A stretch of DNA of 64,000 nt from Actinoplanes subtropicus (GTDB lineage Bacteria > Actinomycetota > Actinomycetes > Mycobacteriales > Micromonosporaceae), in contig NZ_JOJL01000050.1 in assembly GCF_000721705.1 (NCBI RefSeq), positions 1-64,000 of the forward strand, written 5' to 3'. The notes under the pieces are model-generated. The model had not been told where the DNA came from. It saw only the letters and a list, made by a program, of their open reading frames with translations, and made no database searches. How positions within the stretch are numbered: the first letter of the stretch is position 1; each line of letters opens with the position of its first letter. This document shows positions 43,816 through 53,962 of this stretch, piece after piece. A program made the position numbers and the translations under genes.

Positions 43816-43904
43816 CAGGGTGTTCCTCCTTGCGAATGACTGCGGGCTCGTCTCCGCCTGGAGACTGCGAATTCCGGCTTGGACACAGGGGGTCGGCGCC
43901 GGTG

Positions 43905-44111
43905 TTAGCTGACCTCCCCGGTCCAGCGGGCATCCTCGGCATCCCACTCGGCATTGCGCTTCTCGACGATCTCGAGTGCCCGCGTCGCTTCGTCAGCCGT
44001 GGCGTAGGGGCCGAGCCGGTACTGGGCGGGACATAGGTCGTCGCCGGTCTCGACACGGCTGTCACGGAGGCACCAGAAATAGCCGCCCCCGCCAGGCCCA
44101 CTGTCGTTCAT
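43905..44111 (-). CDS. Small hypothetical protein
   Basis: 68 residues from ATG at 44111 (MNDSGPGGGGYFWCLRDSRVET). A longer reading with about 22 extra residues is possible but has no better ribosome site. It has a Gly-rich start and two Cys (YFWCLRD, DLCPAQYRLGPY), followed by one amphipathic helix (ADEATRALEIVEKRNAEWDAED). The YRLGPYATADEATRAL part resembles a SPOR-like half repeat, which is only a resemblance. It lies about 90 bases upstream of the histone-like gene on the same strand. Confidence 0.65.
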   Translation of the reverse strand: MNDSGPGGGGYFWCLRDSRVETGDDLCPAQYRLGPYATADEATRALEIVEKRNAEWDAEDARWTGEVS

Positions 44112-44201
44112 GCCATCACTGTGCACCTCAAACCGGCCATCCGCCACCGATTCGGGCAAAAAGTCCCAGATTTCCACATTGGAGGCGAAGGCATCTCAAG
44201 A

Positions 44202-44234
44202 AAAATGCCCCGGCCGCGAACCCGGCCGGGGCAC
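44202..44234 (-). terminator. Rho-independent terminator of asd
   Basis: On the minus strand TGCCCCGGCCG pairs with CGGCCGGGGCA (11-bp perfect stem, 6-base loop), followed directly by TTTTT. It lies 18 bases after the asd stop. Confidence 0.93.
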
Positions 44235-44251
44235 CTTCGACAAGCGGGAAA

Positions 44252-46187
<1,936 letters not shown>

Positions 46188-46823
46188 CGACTCGGGCTTG
46201 AAGCCCCAGTGCCAGCTCTCCCGGGACGCGGTGTTGTAGAAGCCGTATTTGTCGGCGTTCGCCCGCACCCAGGACAGCGCCTTGGCGTCCAGGTCGAGGT
46301 CGGCGGCCATGCCCCAGCCGTGTTCGCTGGTGCCGGGCTTGGCCGCCAGCCCGCCCTGGGAGTACAGCCCCTTGCGCCGGGCCAGGTCGACCTGCTCGGC
46401 CAGCGGGCGGTACGTCTCGGTGATCCCGATGTGCACGCCGGCCTTCTGCGCGTCGGCGATCATCCGGGTCATCGACTCGGCAGCCGGCGCCCAGAGCTTG
46501 AATCCGGTGCTGCCGACCGGCTGCAACGCACTCGCCGGGATCTTCCCGTTCCCGTACGCCTCGAGCTCGGTCGGAATGCCTTTGCTGTTGACCGCGTAGC
46601 CGCGGCCGGTGGCCGGCGTCTGCGAGACGGCGTCGGACAGGTAGCTCGCGAAGTCGTCGCCGGACGCGCCGCCGGTCGTCGTGGACGACTGGCTCTGCTG
46701 GGTGGTGCGGCCGGCCTGCTGGGTCTGCAGCGCGATCATCCGGCTCTGGATGTCGGCGATCCGCGCGTTCACTCCCTCGATTCCCACACATTTCCGTTCG
46801 GCGCGGGAGCCGGAATCTGAGCG

Positions 46824-47420
46824 TCAGCCGGCGATCGGCAATGTGTGCCCGGTTACCGAAGCCTTGGTCCGCAGGTAACGGACATTTGCCGCGGTCTGAA
46901 AGATCCCGGTGGGAACGACGTTCCGCACCTCGATGCCCAAGGAGCGCATCTGTGCTGCTTTATCCGGATTGTTGGTAAGAAGATCGATGCGCCGGACGTC
47001 CAAGGCGGACAGCATCTGGGCCGCCGGCGCGTAGTCCCGCTCGTCATCCCCATGCCCAAGAGCACGATTCGCCGCGTACGTGTCGAGGCCCTGATCTTGC
47101 AGCGCGTAGGCGTCGAGTTTGGCATAGAGCCCGATCCCGCGCCCCTCCTGCCGCAGGTACAACAGGTAGCCGCCGGCGACGGTGATCCGCTCGGCCGCCT
47201 CGCGCAACTGCGGCCCGCAGTCGCACCTCTCCGACCCGAACACGTCCCCGGTCAGGCATTCCGAGTGCAGCCGTACGAGCGGGTCCGGCCCCGGCGTGCC
47301 CAGCGTCAGGGCGAGGTGCTCCCTGCCGTCGGCCAGCCCGGTGAAGGTGCTCACCCGCGCGGTCGTGGCATAGCCGTCGGGGAAGCGCAGCGGGACGGTG
47401 ACGCTGGTGCGTACGGACAT
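46824..47420 (-). CDS. ribA: GTP cyclohydrolase II
   Basis: 198 residues from ATG at 47420. First step of riboflavin synthesis from GTP. Zinc site C-x10-C-x-C in LHSECLTGDVFGSERCDCGPQL, and catalytic part YLRQEGRGIGLYAKLDAYALQDQGLDTYAANRALG. It is a stand-alone enzyme without the DHBP synthase (RibB) domain usual in actinobacterial riboflavin operons, and no other rib genes are near, so it may be a second copy or serve a specialised pathway such as deazaflavin or rosamycin-like products. Confidence 0.93.
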   Translation of the reverse strand: MSVRTSVTVPLRFPDGYATTARVSTFTGLADGREHLALTLGTPGPDPLVRLHSECLTGDVFGSERCDCGPQLREAAERITVAGGYLLYLRQEGRGIGLYAKLDAYALQDQGLDTYAANRALGHGDDERDYAPAAQMLSALDVRRIDLLTNNPDKAAQMRSLGIEVRNVVPTGIFQTAANVRYLRTKASVTGHTLPIAG

Positions 47421-47452
47421 GCCGCTGAGATTCGGACGACCCGGCCCCGGGA

Positions 47453-48595
47453 TTAGGGCTCGACGGGCACCGCTTCGCGGCGCTCGGCACCCTCGAGCCG
47501 CTCGGTCAGTTCCAGCTCGACCTCGGACGTGCTGTTCGTCCGGTTCGGCAGGATGTTGGTGATCAGCACGATCACCGCCCCGATCCCGGCGTAGAGGCCC
47601 AGGACCAGCAGATGCTCGCGGATCGGCGCGGCCGGGAAGTAGAGATTGTCCCGGACGGCCTGCACGCCGGCCCCGGTCGGCAGGTTCTCGCCGAGGTGCC
47701 GGCCGAACGAGGGCAGGAACTCGGGCAGGATGCTGGCCCCGGAGATGACCGTGCCGAGCGTGAAGTACATGGCGCCGATCAACGCGCCGGCCGGGCCGAA
47801 CAGCGCCACCGCCCCGGCCGTGGACGCCGTGATGGCCAGCGAGATCAGCGAGAAGATGCCGAGCATCTCGCCCCGGTCGGCGGTCGTGCCCACGCCGAAC
47901 CAGGTCATCGACCACAGGATGACGGCGGCCGAGCCCACCGCGTACAGGATCAGGATGGAGACGTGCGCGACGCCGCGCCGCCAGGATCGCGGCGCGCGGG
48001 GAATCAACCGGCCGAGGCCCATCGAGGCGATCGTGCCGCCCAGCGCGAGGGCCTGGGTGAGGAAGCCGAGCGAGACGCCGTTGACGTCGTCGGTGGGCAG
48101 CGGCACCACGTCGGTGATCGCCGGCGGCGTGTTGAGGTCCTGGGCCTGGCTGACCTTCATCGTGTCGCCCTGCCGGGCGATCTCGGCGAGGGCGTCCGCG
48201 GTCTGCTGCTGCACGACCGAGGTGTACGTGGTGCGCAGCAGCGACGCGGCCGCGGTGCCACCGGCGCTCGCCACGTACAGGTGCGGCTTGCTCGCGGTGA
48301 TGTCCACGCCGCCGTACACGTCCCGCCGTTTGATCGCGATGATCAGGTCGTCGGCGGAGGCGTAGTCGGTGACCCGGAAGTAGTCGTTGCGGGAGAGCAG
48401 GCCGACCGCGGCCGCGCGCTTGGTGGCCGGCGAGACCAGCCCGACCGGCAGGTGGTGCGGCCGCGCCCGGTGTCCCATGCCCAGGTAGTACGCGGTCAGC
48501 CCGAGTTGCACGAGCACCCCGATCAGGCAGACGGCCAGCGCGAACCGGCGGAACCGCATCCGCGACTCGGTCTGCTGGCGCTCGGGAGACGTCAC
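47453..48595 (-). CDS. ABC-2/YhgE-like membrane protein
   Basis: About 380 residues; GTG at 48595 is taken as start, ATG at 48559 also possible. One N-terminal helix (FALAVCLIGVLVQLGLTAYYLG) is followed by an extracytoplasmic domain of about 140 residues (VGLVSPATKRAAAVGLLSRNDYFRVTDYASADDLIIAIKRRDVYGGV) and then five helices (TQALALGGTIASMGL, VSILILYAVGSAAVILW and others). This one-plus-five layout is that of YhgE/Pip and ABC-2 permease-like exporters. No ATPase gene lies beside it. Confidence 0.75.
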   Translation of the reverse strand: MTSPERQQTESRMRFRRFALAVCLIGVLVQLGLTAYYLGMGHRARPHHLPVGLVSPATKRAAAVGLLSRNDYFRVTDYASADDLIIAIKRRDVYGGVDITASKPHLYVASAGGTAAASLLRTTYTSVVQQQTADALAEIARQGDTMKVSQAQDLNTPPAITDVVPLPTDDVNGVSLGFLTQALALGGTIASMGLGRLIPRAPRSWRRGVAHVSILILYAVGSAAVILWSMTWFGVGTTADRGEMLGIFSLISLAITASTAGAVALFGPAGALIGAMYFTLGTVISGASILPEFLPSFGRHLGENLPTGAGVQAVRDNLYFPAAPIREHLLVLGLYAGIGAVIVLITNILPNRTNSTSEVELELTERLEGAERREAVPVEP

Positions 48596-48955
48596 ACTCC
48601 GATCATTACCGGCCAAACCGCATCTTGCGGCCGATTCCCCGATAAACGGCGCCGCGGCCTGGCCGCCCGGCCCCGCTCCCGGGTCGTGGCGGCCAGGCGA
48701 ATCCCCGCCCGAGGCTGATCACTTCCGGAATATCGATCCGCAGCGTCCGGGTGGAGATTCTCGCGAAAAATGGCACGCCTGGCCGGAAAACGCATAACCC
48801 ATCCGGATGACGCGGCCCCTCGCCAAGACCTCATTCACATATCCGCGCGATGACGCGTCAAAGGCGACCAATGCCCGATGGCAAACGGTTCACGCTGGGG
48901 CGATGCCGGCCGCCAGGTCCTATGTGGATCTAGAAGAGCCGGTGACGTGCTCTCG
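48596..48955. other. Intergenic region without recognised gene
   Basis: About 360 bases between the divergent membrane-protein and GAPDH-like genes. Open frames here have no ribosome sites or codon bias. It ends in the promoter annotated separately. Confidence 0.6.
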
Positions 48956-48985
48956 TTGACGTGCAAGTTGCACGACTCATAGTGT
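48956..48985 (+). promoter_or_regulatory. Sigma-70-type promoter with palindromic operator in the spacer
   Basis: TTGACG (48956-48961) and TAGTGT (48980-48985) stand 18 bases apart, a good vegetative promoter for this GC content. The spacer begins with the perfect palindrome GTGCAAGTTGCAC (48961-48973), which a dimeric repressor could bind to shut off transcription. The gene start lies about 90 bases downstream, leaving a leader of about 85 nt. Confidence 0.75.
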
Positions 48986-49076
48986 CGAGGGCGTGACGAC
49001 GGGTGGAATCCGGGGTGTCCGGGCCCCGCGCGGCGGCACGCGACACCAGGGATCACAAGCGGCCTAGGAGCCTTCG

Positions 49077-50135
49077 ATGAGTGTTTCGGTCGGCATCAAC
49101 GGATTGGGCCGGATCGGCCGCAGCATCACTCGGATAGTGGCGGCGGCCGGGGATTCCGGAATATCCATTGCGGTGGTCAACGACCTTGCGTCGACCGAGA
49201 AAATGGCCTATGGGCTGCGCCGCGACAGCATTAGAGGCGCATTTCCCGGCACCGTCACCACGCGAGCCGACCACCTGGTCGTTAATGACCATGCGATCCG
49301 CGTGTTCCACCATCCACGCCCGGAACGCATCCCCTGGGCCGACGCCGGCGTCGACGTCGTCATCGAGGCGACCGGCCGCTTCCGGGCCGGCACCACGGCC
49401 CGCACCCACATCACCCACGGCGGCGCCCGCAAGGTCGTGATCAGCGCCTCGGCCGACGACCCCGACGCGTTCCTGGTCTACGGCGCCAACCACCACACCT
49501 ACGACCCGGCCGAGCACGACGTGGTCTCCCCCGGCTCGTGCGGCGTCAACGCGCTCACCGTGATGGCCAAGGTCCTGCTGGACCGGTTCGGCCTGCGCTC
49601 GGTGAACACCTCGGTGGTGCTGGCCGTCCAGGGCTGGCAGAAGGCGCAGGACACGGTGATGGGCACCTCCCGCGACGACCCGCGGCTCGGGCGGGCCACC
49701 GGCGAGAGCATCATCCCGCACAACTACGTGGCCGGTGACCTGGTGCGGGTGGTGCTGCCGGAGATCGGCGAGATGCGCTACAGCTACTACTGCGTGCCCA
49801 CCCCGATCGGGTCGCTCGCCGAGCTCGCCGGCCAGACCGACCGCCCGGTCAGCGTGGAGGAGGTCAACCGGGCGCTGGCCGAGGCCGCCGCCGGTCCGCT
49901 GCGCGGCATTCTGGCGTACGACCCGGACCCGACCGTGTCGATCGACGTGAAGAACAACCCGGCGTCCTGCATGATCGACCCGTCCGGCACGCAGACCACC
50001 GCGGACGGCGGGGTCAAGGTGCGCGGCTGGTTCGACAACGAGTGGGGCTTCTCCAACCGGCTGCTCGACCTGGCCCGCCTGGTGGGTGAGTCGTCGCCCG
50101 TGGCGTCACGGCGGGTGAGCTGGAGTATCGCCTAG
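49077..50135 (+). CDS. Divergent glyceraldehyde-3-phosphate dehydrogenase homologue
   Basis: 352 residues. The NAD-binding start is canonical (SVSVGINGLGRIGRSI, VVNDL) and the body follows GAPDH throughout (IPWADAGVDVVIEATG, VRGWFDNEWGFSNRLLDLARL). The active site is altered: the usual SCTTN is SCGVN, the catalytic His in the VHAYT segment is replaced (TSVVLAVQGWQKAQDTVMG), and the substrate-binding Arg of the RVPTP motif is Cys (YYCVPTPIGS). Cys is kept, so another aldehyde or a regulatory role is conceivable. It is followed with overlapping TAGTG by a PLP-dependent protein, suggesting a joint function. Confidence 0.88.
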   Translation: MSVSVGINGLGRIGRSITRIVAAAGDSGISIAVVNDLASTEKMAYGLRRDSIRGAFPGTVTTRADHLVVNDHAIRVFHHPRPERIPWADAGVDVVIEATGRFRAGTTARTHITHGGARKVVISASADDPDAFLVYGANHHTYDPAEHDVVSPGSCGVNALTVMAKVLLDRFGLRSVNTSVVLAVQGWQKAQDTVMGTSRDDPRLGRATGESIIPHNYVAGDLVRVVLPEIGEMRYSYYCVPTPIGSLAELAGQTDRPVSVEEVNRALAEAAAGPLRGILAYDPDPTVSIDVKNNPASCMIDPSGTQTTADGGVKVRGWFDNEWGFSNRLLDLARLVGESSPVASRRVSWSIA

Positions 50136-51037
50136 TGGGCCTTCTAAGCACGTCGCCAGAGGTCCTTCCCGTAACCCACGGCTGGATGGCTCGCCAGCGC
50201 GCTGAAAGTCTGCCGGAGTTACGGGAAACGCTTCTGAGCAGGAAGACCCGCGGCATGATGAACCAGATCGTCGCGGCGGCCACCCGGGGCGTGCTGCCCG
50301 CGGCCGGCATCGTCGCCGCGTCGGGCGGCAACGCGGGCCTGGCGGCGGCGTATTCGGCCCGCGAGCTGGGCGTGCCGGCCGAGGTCTACGTGCCGTCCAC
50401 GGCCCCCGCGGTCAAGGTCGACAAACTCCGCAAGCTCGGCGCCTCGGTGGTGCGGACCGGCAACGAGTACGCCGAGGCCTACGCGGCGGCCGTCGAGTGG
50501 GCCCAGGCCTCCGGCGCGTATTTCTGCCACGCGTACGACGATCCCGACATGGTCGCCGGCAACGGCACCCTCGGCCTGGAGTTGGCGGAGCAGATCCCGG
50601 GCGGCTTCGACACGGTGCTGGTGGCGGTCGGCGGCGGTGGCCTGATCGCCGGGATGATCGCCGCCCTGCGCCCGCCGGACGTCTCCGTCGTCGCGGTCGA
50701 GCCCACCACTGCCTGCGCCCTGCACGCGGCGTTGCGGGCCGGCGAGCCGGTGGACGTACCGGTCTCCGGCGTCGCGGCCGACTCGCTCGGCGCCCGCCGG
50801 GTCGGCGAGATCGCGTTCGAGCTGGCCCGGGCGGCCGGCATCGGGTCGCTGCTGGTCGACGACAAGGCGATCGTGGACGCCCGGCGCCGCCTGTGGGACG
50901 ACTACCGCCTGGCGGTCGAACACGGCACCGCGGCGGCGTATGCGGCGCTGACCTCGGGTGCCTACCTGCCGGCCGCCGGCGAGCGGGTGGTCGTGCTGCT
51001 CTGCGGGGCCAACACCGACCCGTCCGATCTCACCTGA
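50135..51037 (+). CDS. Fold-type II PLP enzyme (serine/threonine dehydratase-like), aberrant N-terminus
   Basis: 300 residues from GTG at 50135, which overlaps the stop of the GAPDH homologue. From LSRKTRGMMNQIVAAATRG on (residue about 34) it follows threonine dehydratase: the PLP Lys lies in SRKTRG, phosphate loop ASGGNAGLAAAYSARELGVPAEVYVP, VLVAVGGGGLIAGMIAAL for the PLP phosphate. The first 33 residues do not resemble the family, are shorter than usual and use far fewer G/C third positions, as if frameshifted or replaced. It could be a truncated, still active enzyme or a decaying gene. Confidence 0.8.
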   Translation: MGLLSTSPEVLPVTHGWMARQRAESLPELRETLLSRKTRGMMNQIVAAATRGVLPAAGIVAASGGNAGLAAAYSARELGVPAEVYVPSTAPAVKVDKLRKLGASVVRTGNEYAEAYAAAVEWAQASGAYFCHAYDDPDMVAGNGTLGLELAEQIPGGFDTVLVAVGGGGLIAGMIAALRPPDVSVVAVEPTTACALHAALRAGEPVDVPVSGVAADSLGARRVGEIAFELARAAGIGSLLVDDKAIVDARRRLWDDYRLAVEHGTAAAYAALTSGAYLPAAGERVVVLLCGANTDPSDLT

Positions 51038-51794
51038 TCGCGCGGTACAGCAGGATCAGCCCGATCACCGTGCCGAAGGTGACGATCAGGTAGCGCAGGA
51101 CGCGGGACGGCAACCGGCGGGCCAGTTTCGCCCCCACGTACCCGCCGAGGAGCGTGGCGGGTGCCAGCACGAGAACGGCGCCCCAGTGCACGTGCGCGAA
51201 GACGGCGAACACCACCACGGTCACCAGGCCGACACTCGCCGACAGGACGTTCTTGAGCGCGTTGATCCGCTTCAGCGGCTCGTCCAGGACCAGGGCGAGC
51301 GCGGCCACGTACATGACGCCGAGCGCCGCCCCGAAGTAGCCGCCGTAGATCGCCCCCACGAACACGACGACCTGCAGCGTGAGGAACGCCCTCTTCTTGG
51401 ACATCGCCCGCGGATGCCCGACCAGGCCGCGCAGCCGCTCCTGGAACGCCAGCGTCGCCGCCGCGCCCAGCACCAGGAACGGAACGACCAACTCGAACGC
51501 CCGGGCCGGCGTGAGCAGCAGCAGCGCACACCCGCCCGCCGACCCGACCAGGCTGGTGGGCAGGATCGCCCGTACCCGCCGCCCCTGCCCCCGCAGGTCG
51601 GCCCGGCTCCCGAAGACGCTCGACACGTACCCGGGAAAGACCGACACCGAGTTGGTGACGTTGGCGTCCACGGTCGGCAGCCCGGCGGCGATCAGGCTCG
51701 GGAACGTGATCAGCGACCCGCCGCCGGCGATCGCGTTCACCCCGCCGGCCGCGACACCGGCCACGACGAGCAGCAGTACGTGGGAAAGATCCAT
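51030..51794 (-). CDS. TauE/SafE-family sulfite/anion exporter
   Basis: 254 residues from ATG at 51794, about eight transmembrane helices in two halves. Family features: AGGVNAIAGGGSLITFPSLIAAGLPTVDANVTNSVSVFPGYVSSVFG and IYGGYFGAALGVMYVAALALVL. TauE/SafE proteins move sulfite, sulfoacetate or other organic anions. Its stop overlaps the end of the dehydratase-like gene by eight bases. It is divergent from rnpB. Confidence 0.92.
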   Translation of the reverse strand: MDLSHVLLLVVAGVAAGGVNAIAGGGSLITFPSLIAAGLPTVDANVTNSVSVFPGYVSSVFGSRADLRGQGRRVRAILPTSLVGSAGGCALLLLTPARAFELVVPFLVLGAAATLAFQERLRGLVGHPRAMSKKRAFLTLQVVVFVGAIYGGYFGAALGVMYVAALALVLDEPLKRINALKNVLSASVGLVTVVVFAVFAHVHWGAVLVLAPATLLGGYVGAKLARRLPSRVLRYLIVTFGTVIGLILLYRAIR

Positions 51795-51856
51795 GGTGGG
51801 TACGAATCTACGGGGTCGCCGATCGCCCCACCGGGCCGCGTCCGTAGCATTGAACG

Positions 51857-52262
51857 GACGGACGAGTCGGCCGGGCGGTCGCGTCGGCGCCCCTTCGCGG
51901 GCGTCGCCGAGGAACGTCCGGACTCCGCAGAGCAGGGTGGTTGTTAACGGCAACCCGGGGCGACCCGCGGGACAGTGCCACAGAAAACAAACCGCCGGCC
52001 CACGGGCCGGTAAGGGTGAAACGGTGAGGTAAGAGCTCACCAGCATCCCGGGTGACCGGGGTGGCTAGGTAAACCCCACCCGGAGCAAGGCCAAGTAAGG
52101 CCGGGGCTCGCGAGAACCCCGGCCGGCGCAGGCGTTCGAGGGCTGCTCGCCCGAGCCTGCGGGTAGGCCGCAAGAGCCCGCCGGCAACGGCGAGCCGAGA
52201 TGGATGACCGCCCTCGGCGAAAGCCGAGACAGAATCCGGCGTACAGGCCGACTCGTCCGCCA
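51857..52262 (+). ncRNA. rnpB: RNase P RNA, bacterial type A
   Basis: Catalytic RNA for tRNA 5' maturation, about 405 nt. Conserved blocks in order: GAGGAACGTCCGGACTCC (about 51,910), ACAGAAAACAAACCGCC, AGGGTGAAACGGTGAGGTAAGAG, GTAAACCCCACCCGGAGCAAG, GAGATGGATGACC and ACAGAATCCGGCGTACAGGCC. Helix P1 closes perfectly: 51859-51872 pairs with 52246-52259. TAGCAT at 51845-51850 is a fitting -10, giving a start near 51857. The 3' end serves as an integration site: 29 bases are repeated at 54766. Confidence 0.97.
52231..52259 (+). repeat. attL: 29-bp core in the 3' end of rnpB
   Basis: These 29 bases, beginning AGAATCCGGCGTACAGG and including the 3' strand of helix P1, recur exactly at 54766-54794. 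The following CACCC is also shared after one mismatch. Between the copies lie an integrase remnant and low-GC genes. Confidence 0.88.
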
Positions 52263-52596
52263 CCCCCAAGGTCAGCGCCCCGAACGGCCTGCTGAACAGC
52301 AGTTAGTGAACGGTGGTGGATGGTCATTATTGGTCGTCGTTGGTATACCTCGGACGCCCTGGGGACGCCCTGACGCCCTGGAGACGCCCTGACGGACCCC
52401 ATTTCAGCCCATAACAGAGGTACGCCGTCTGACACTTGGGTTCCGTGCCCCGGTCACGATCGGCTGCTGACGTGCTGAGCTGGGGAAACCTTGGTGACGT
52501 TGGTGGTTGGCGGTGGGGGGTTGGCGAACGTCGGACGGCCTGGAGACGGCCTGGGCGGCTCGGAGAGCCGCTGGTATCCGTCCGCCTAAGGAGTAC

Positions 52597-52721
52597 ATCC
52601 CGGTCGCCTGGGCTTCGCCATGCTGGGCCACCGCCAGGGCGCCAAGGTGGAGCGCCCTACCGGACGAACGACCTTGGCGCCCTGGCGGTGGTCTGGCATC
52701 CCGTGGGCAGGCGACCGGGAT
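52597..52721. repeat. Large nested palindrome
   Basis: Outer arms ATCCCGGTCGCCTG (52597-52610) and its exact complement (52708-52721); inner arms of 21 bases, perfect (52628-52648 with 52671-52691, starting CCACCGCCAGGGCGCC), around a 22-base loop. It could extrude or fold as RNA into a long hairpin. There is no coding function. It lies 160 bases upstream of the alarmone-synthetase gene. Confidence 0.88.
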
Positions 52722-52879
52722 GCCTCCGAACCCTGCACGGTGAGGCCCGCGTCATCCTGGGAGCCTGCCTGCCCGGCGAAGGCGTTTGGGTTCGGCTGTC
52801 GAGGCGGCTGCGGATGGTGACGACGGAGAACAGAGCCCCGCACGGAATCTTGCTTGACCACGGAGTGTAGCTTTCGGGG

Positions 52880-53962
52880 GTGCCGTTGCCGATTTCGAAG
52901 AAGCAGCTAAACAAGCTAGGCGAGAGAATCGCTGGCAGCGTCACTCCTGCCAGCGAGGACATGCTGCAACTCAATGAGGTTCTGCGGGCTTACCAGGTGA
53001 TTCTGGACGATGTCGAGAGCCAGCTAGCGTCGATCGGGCTGTCGGCGACGACTCGTGTGAAAACACGAGGCGTATTGATTGAGAAGCTCAAACGCGAGCA
53101 GGGCATGGCCTTGGCTCGGGTTCAGGACATGGCGGGCGCTCGAACCGTTGTCACCGGCGGCTGGGCCAAGCAAGACGAAGTCGTGGAGCAGCTCACGGCT
53201 CACTTCAATTCTTGGGAGCGGACGACTCAGCCGGCGAGGGTCGTCGACCGCCGGGCAAGGCCAAGTCACGGATATCGCGCTGTGCATGTGATCGTTTTCC
53301 CTGACTCTGTACCTGTCGAGATTCAGGTCCGCACCGAACTTCAGAACTACTGGGCACAGATCGTCGAACGGCTAGCCGACCGCTGGGGTCGCGGTATCCG
53401 ATACGGTGAAGACGCGGACGATGCCGATCTCCCAGCTGAGGGAGTCCGGCACTCCGACGGTTCGCCGGTCACTCGCCGAGAAATCATTGACGATTTGCGA
53501 ACCGTGTTTGCTCCACAAATCGCAGCTATCGAAGACATCGAGCTAGACATACACAGACTCACGAACGCACCCAGGGAAGGTCTAGAGGAGATTCTCGCCA
53601 AATACCTACAGCGAGATGTGGAAGATCTAGAGGTTGACGCGGTCCGCTGCTACCCCCGGATGCGACGAGAGTTCAAGAAGGCGGTTGTAGTGCTCTGGCG
53701 TTCCGGAGCGCTGGTGCTGAAGCGGGGTCAGACGCCGGTGCACCGACGCGCTCGCCGTCAGGTTGGCAGGTTCCTGCGGCGGCTGGTCCCGGATATAACG
53801 CCCTCTGGTGCAGAGTTCGTCCGGCAACGACATCGTCAGTGTGACCTGTTCGTTCGCGATATGGTGGAGGTGCAGCGGTCGCGGCTAGAGCAACAGCAAG
53901 CTACGCTGCGGGCCAGGCTGCGAAGCTTGGGGCAGTACGTTGAGCAAGGAGGCATCCGATGA
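52880..53962 (+). CDS. RelA/SpoT-domain nucleotide (alarmone) synthetase, toxSAS candidate
   Basis: 360 residues from GTG at 52880. The (p)ppGpp-synthetase fold is complete: RVQDMAGAR (residues 80-88, ATP/Mg site), HGYRAVHVIV (130-139, with the Tyr that stacks the acceptor base), VEIQVRTELQNYWAQIVERLADR (146-168, catalytic Glu147). No HD hydrolase, TGS or ACT domain exists; a helical C-terminal extension of about 150 residues, rich in Arg, follows. This matches small alarmone synthetases and the toxic toxSAS group (ppApp or tRNA-pyrophosphorylating). TAGCTT at 52868-52873 suggests a leaderless mRNA. GC content is well below the surroundings. The next gene overlaps by four bases. Confidence 0.88.
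   Translation: MPLPISKKQLNKLGERIAGSVTPASEDMLQLNEVLRAYQVILDDVESQLASIGLSATTRVKTRGVLIEKLKREQGMALARVQDMAGARTVVTGGWAKQDEVVEQLTAHFNSWERTTQPARVVDRRARPSHGYRAVHVIVFPDSVPVEIQVRTELQNYWAQIVERLADRWGRGIRYGEDADDADLPAEGVRHSDGSPVTRREIIDDLRTVFAPQIAAIEDIELDIHRLTNAPREGLEEILAKYLQRDVEDLEVDAVRCYPRMRREFKKAVVVLWRSGALVLKRGQTPVHRRARRQVGRFLRRLVPDITPSGAEFVRQRHRQCDLFVRDMVEVQRSRLEQQQATLRARLRSLGQYVEQGGIR

Noticed and set aside
41543..43912. 789-codon open frame on the plus strand opposite the histone-like gene
   Set aside because: Composed of Ala/Val runs that mirror the Lys/Ala codons of the minus-strand gene; lacks a ribosome site, whereas the minus strand has AAGGAGG before a clean ATG.
48835..49056. Minus-strand open frame over the GAPDH-like promoter
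   Set aside because: Overlaps a good promoter and operator; no coding character.
52436..52870. 144-codon open frame across the palindrome in the rnpB element
   Set aside because: Runs straight through the inverted repeat, lacks codon bias and has no ribosome site.
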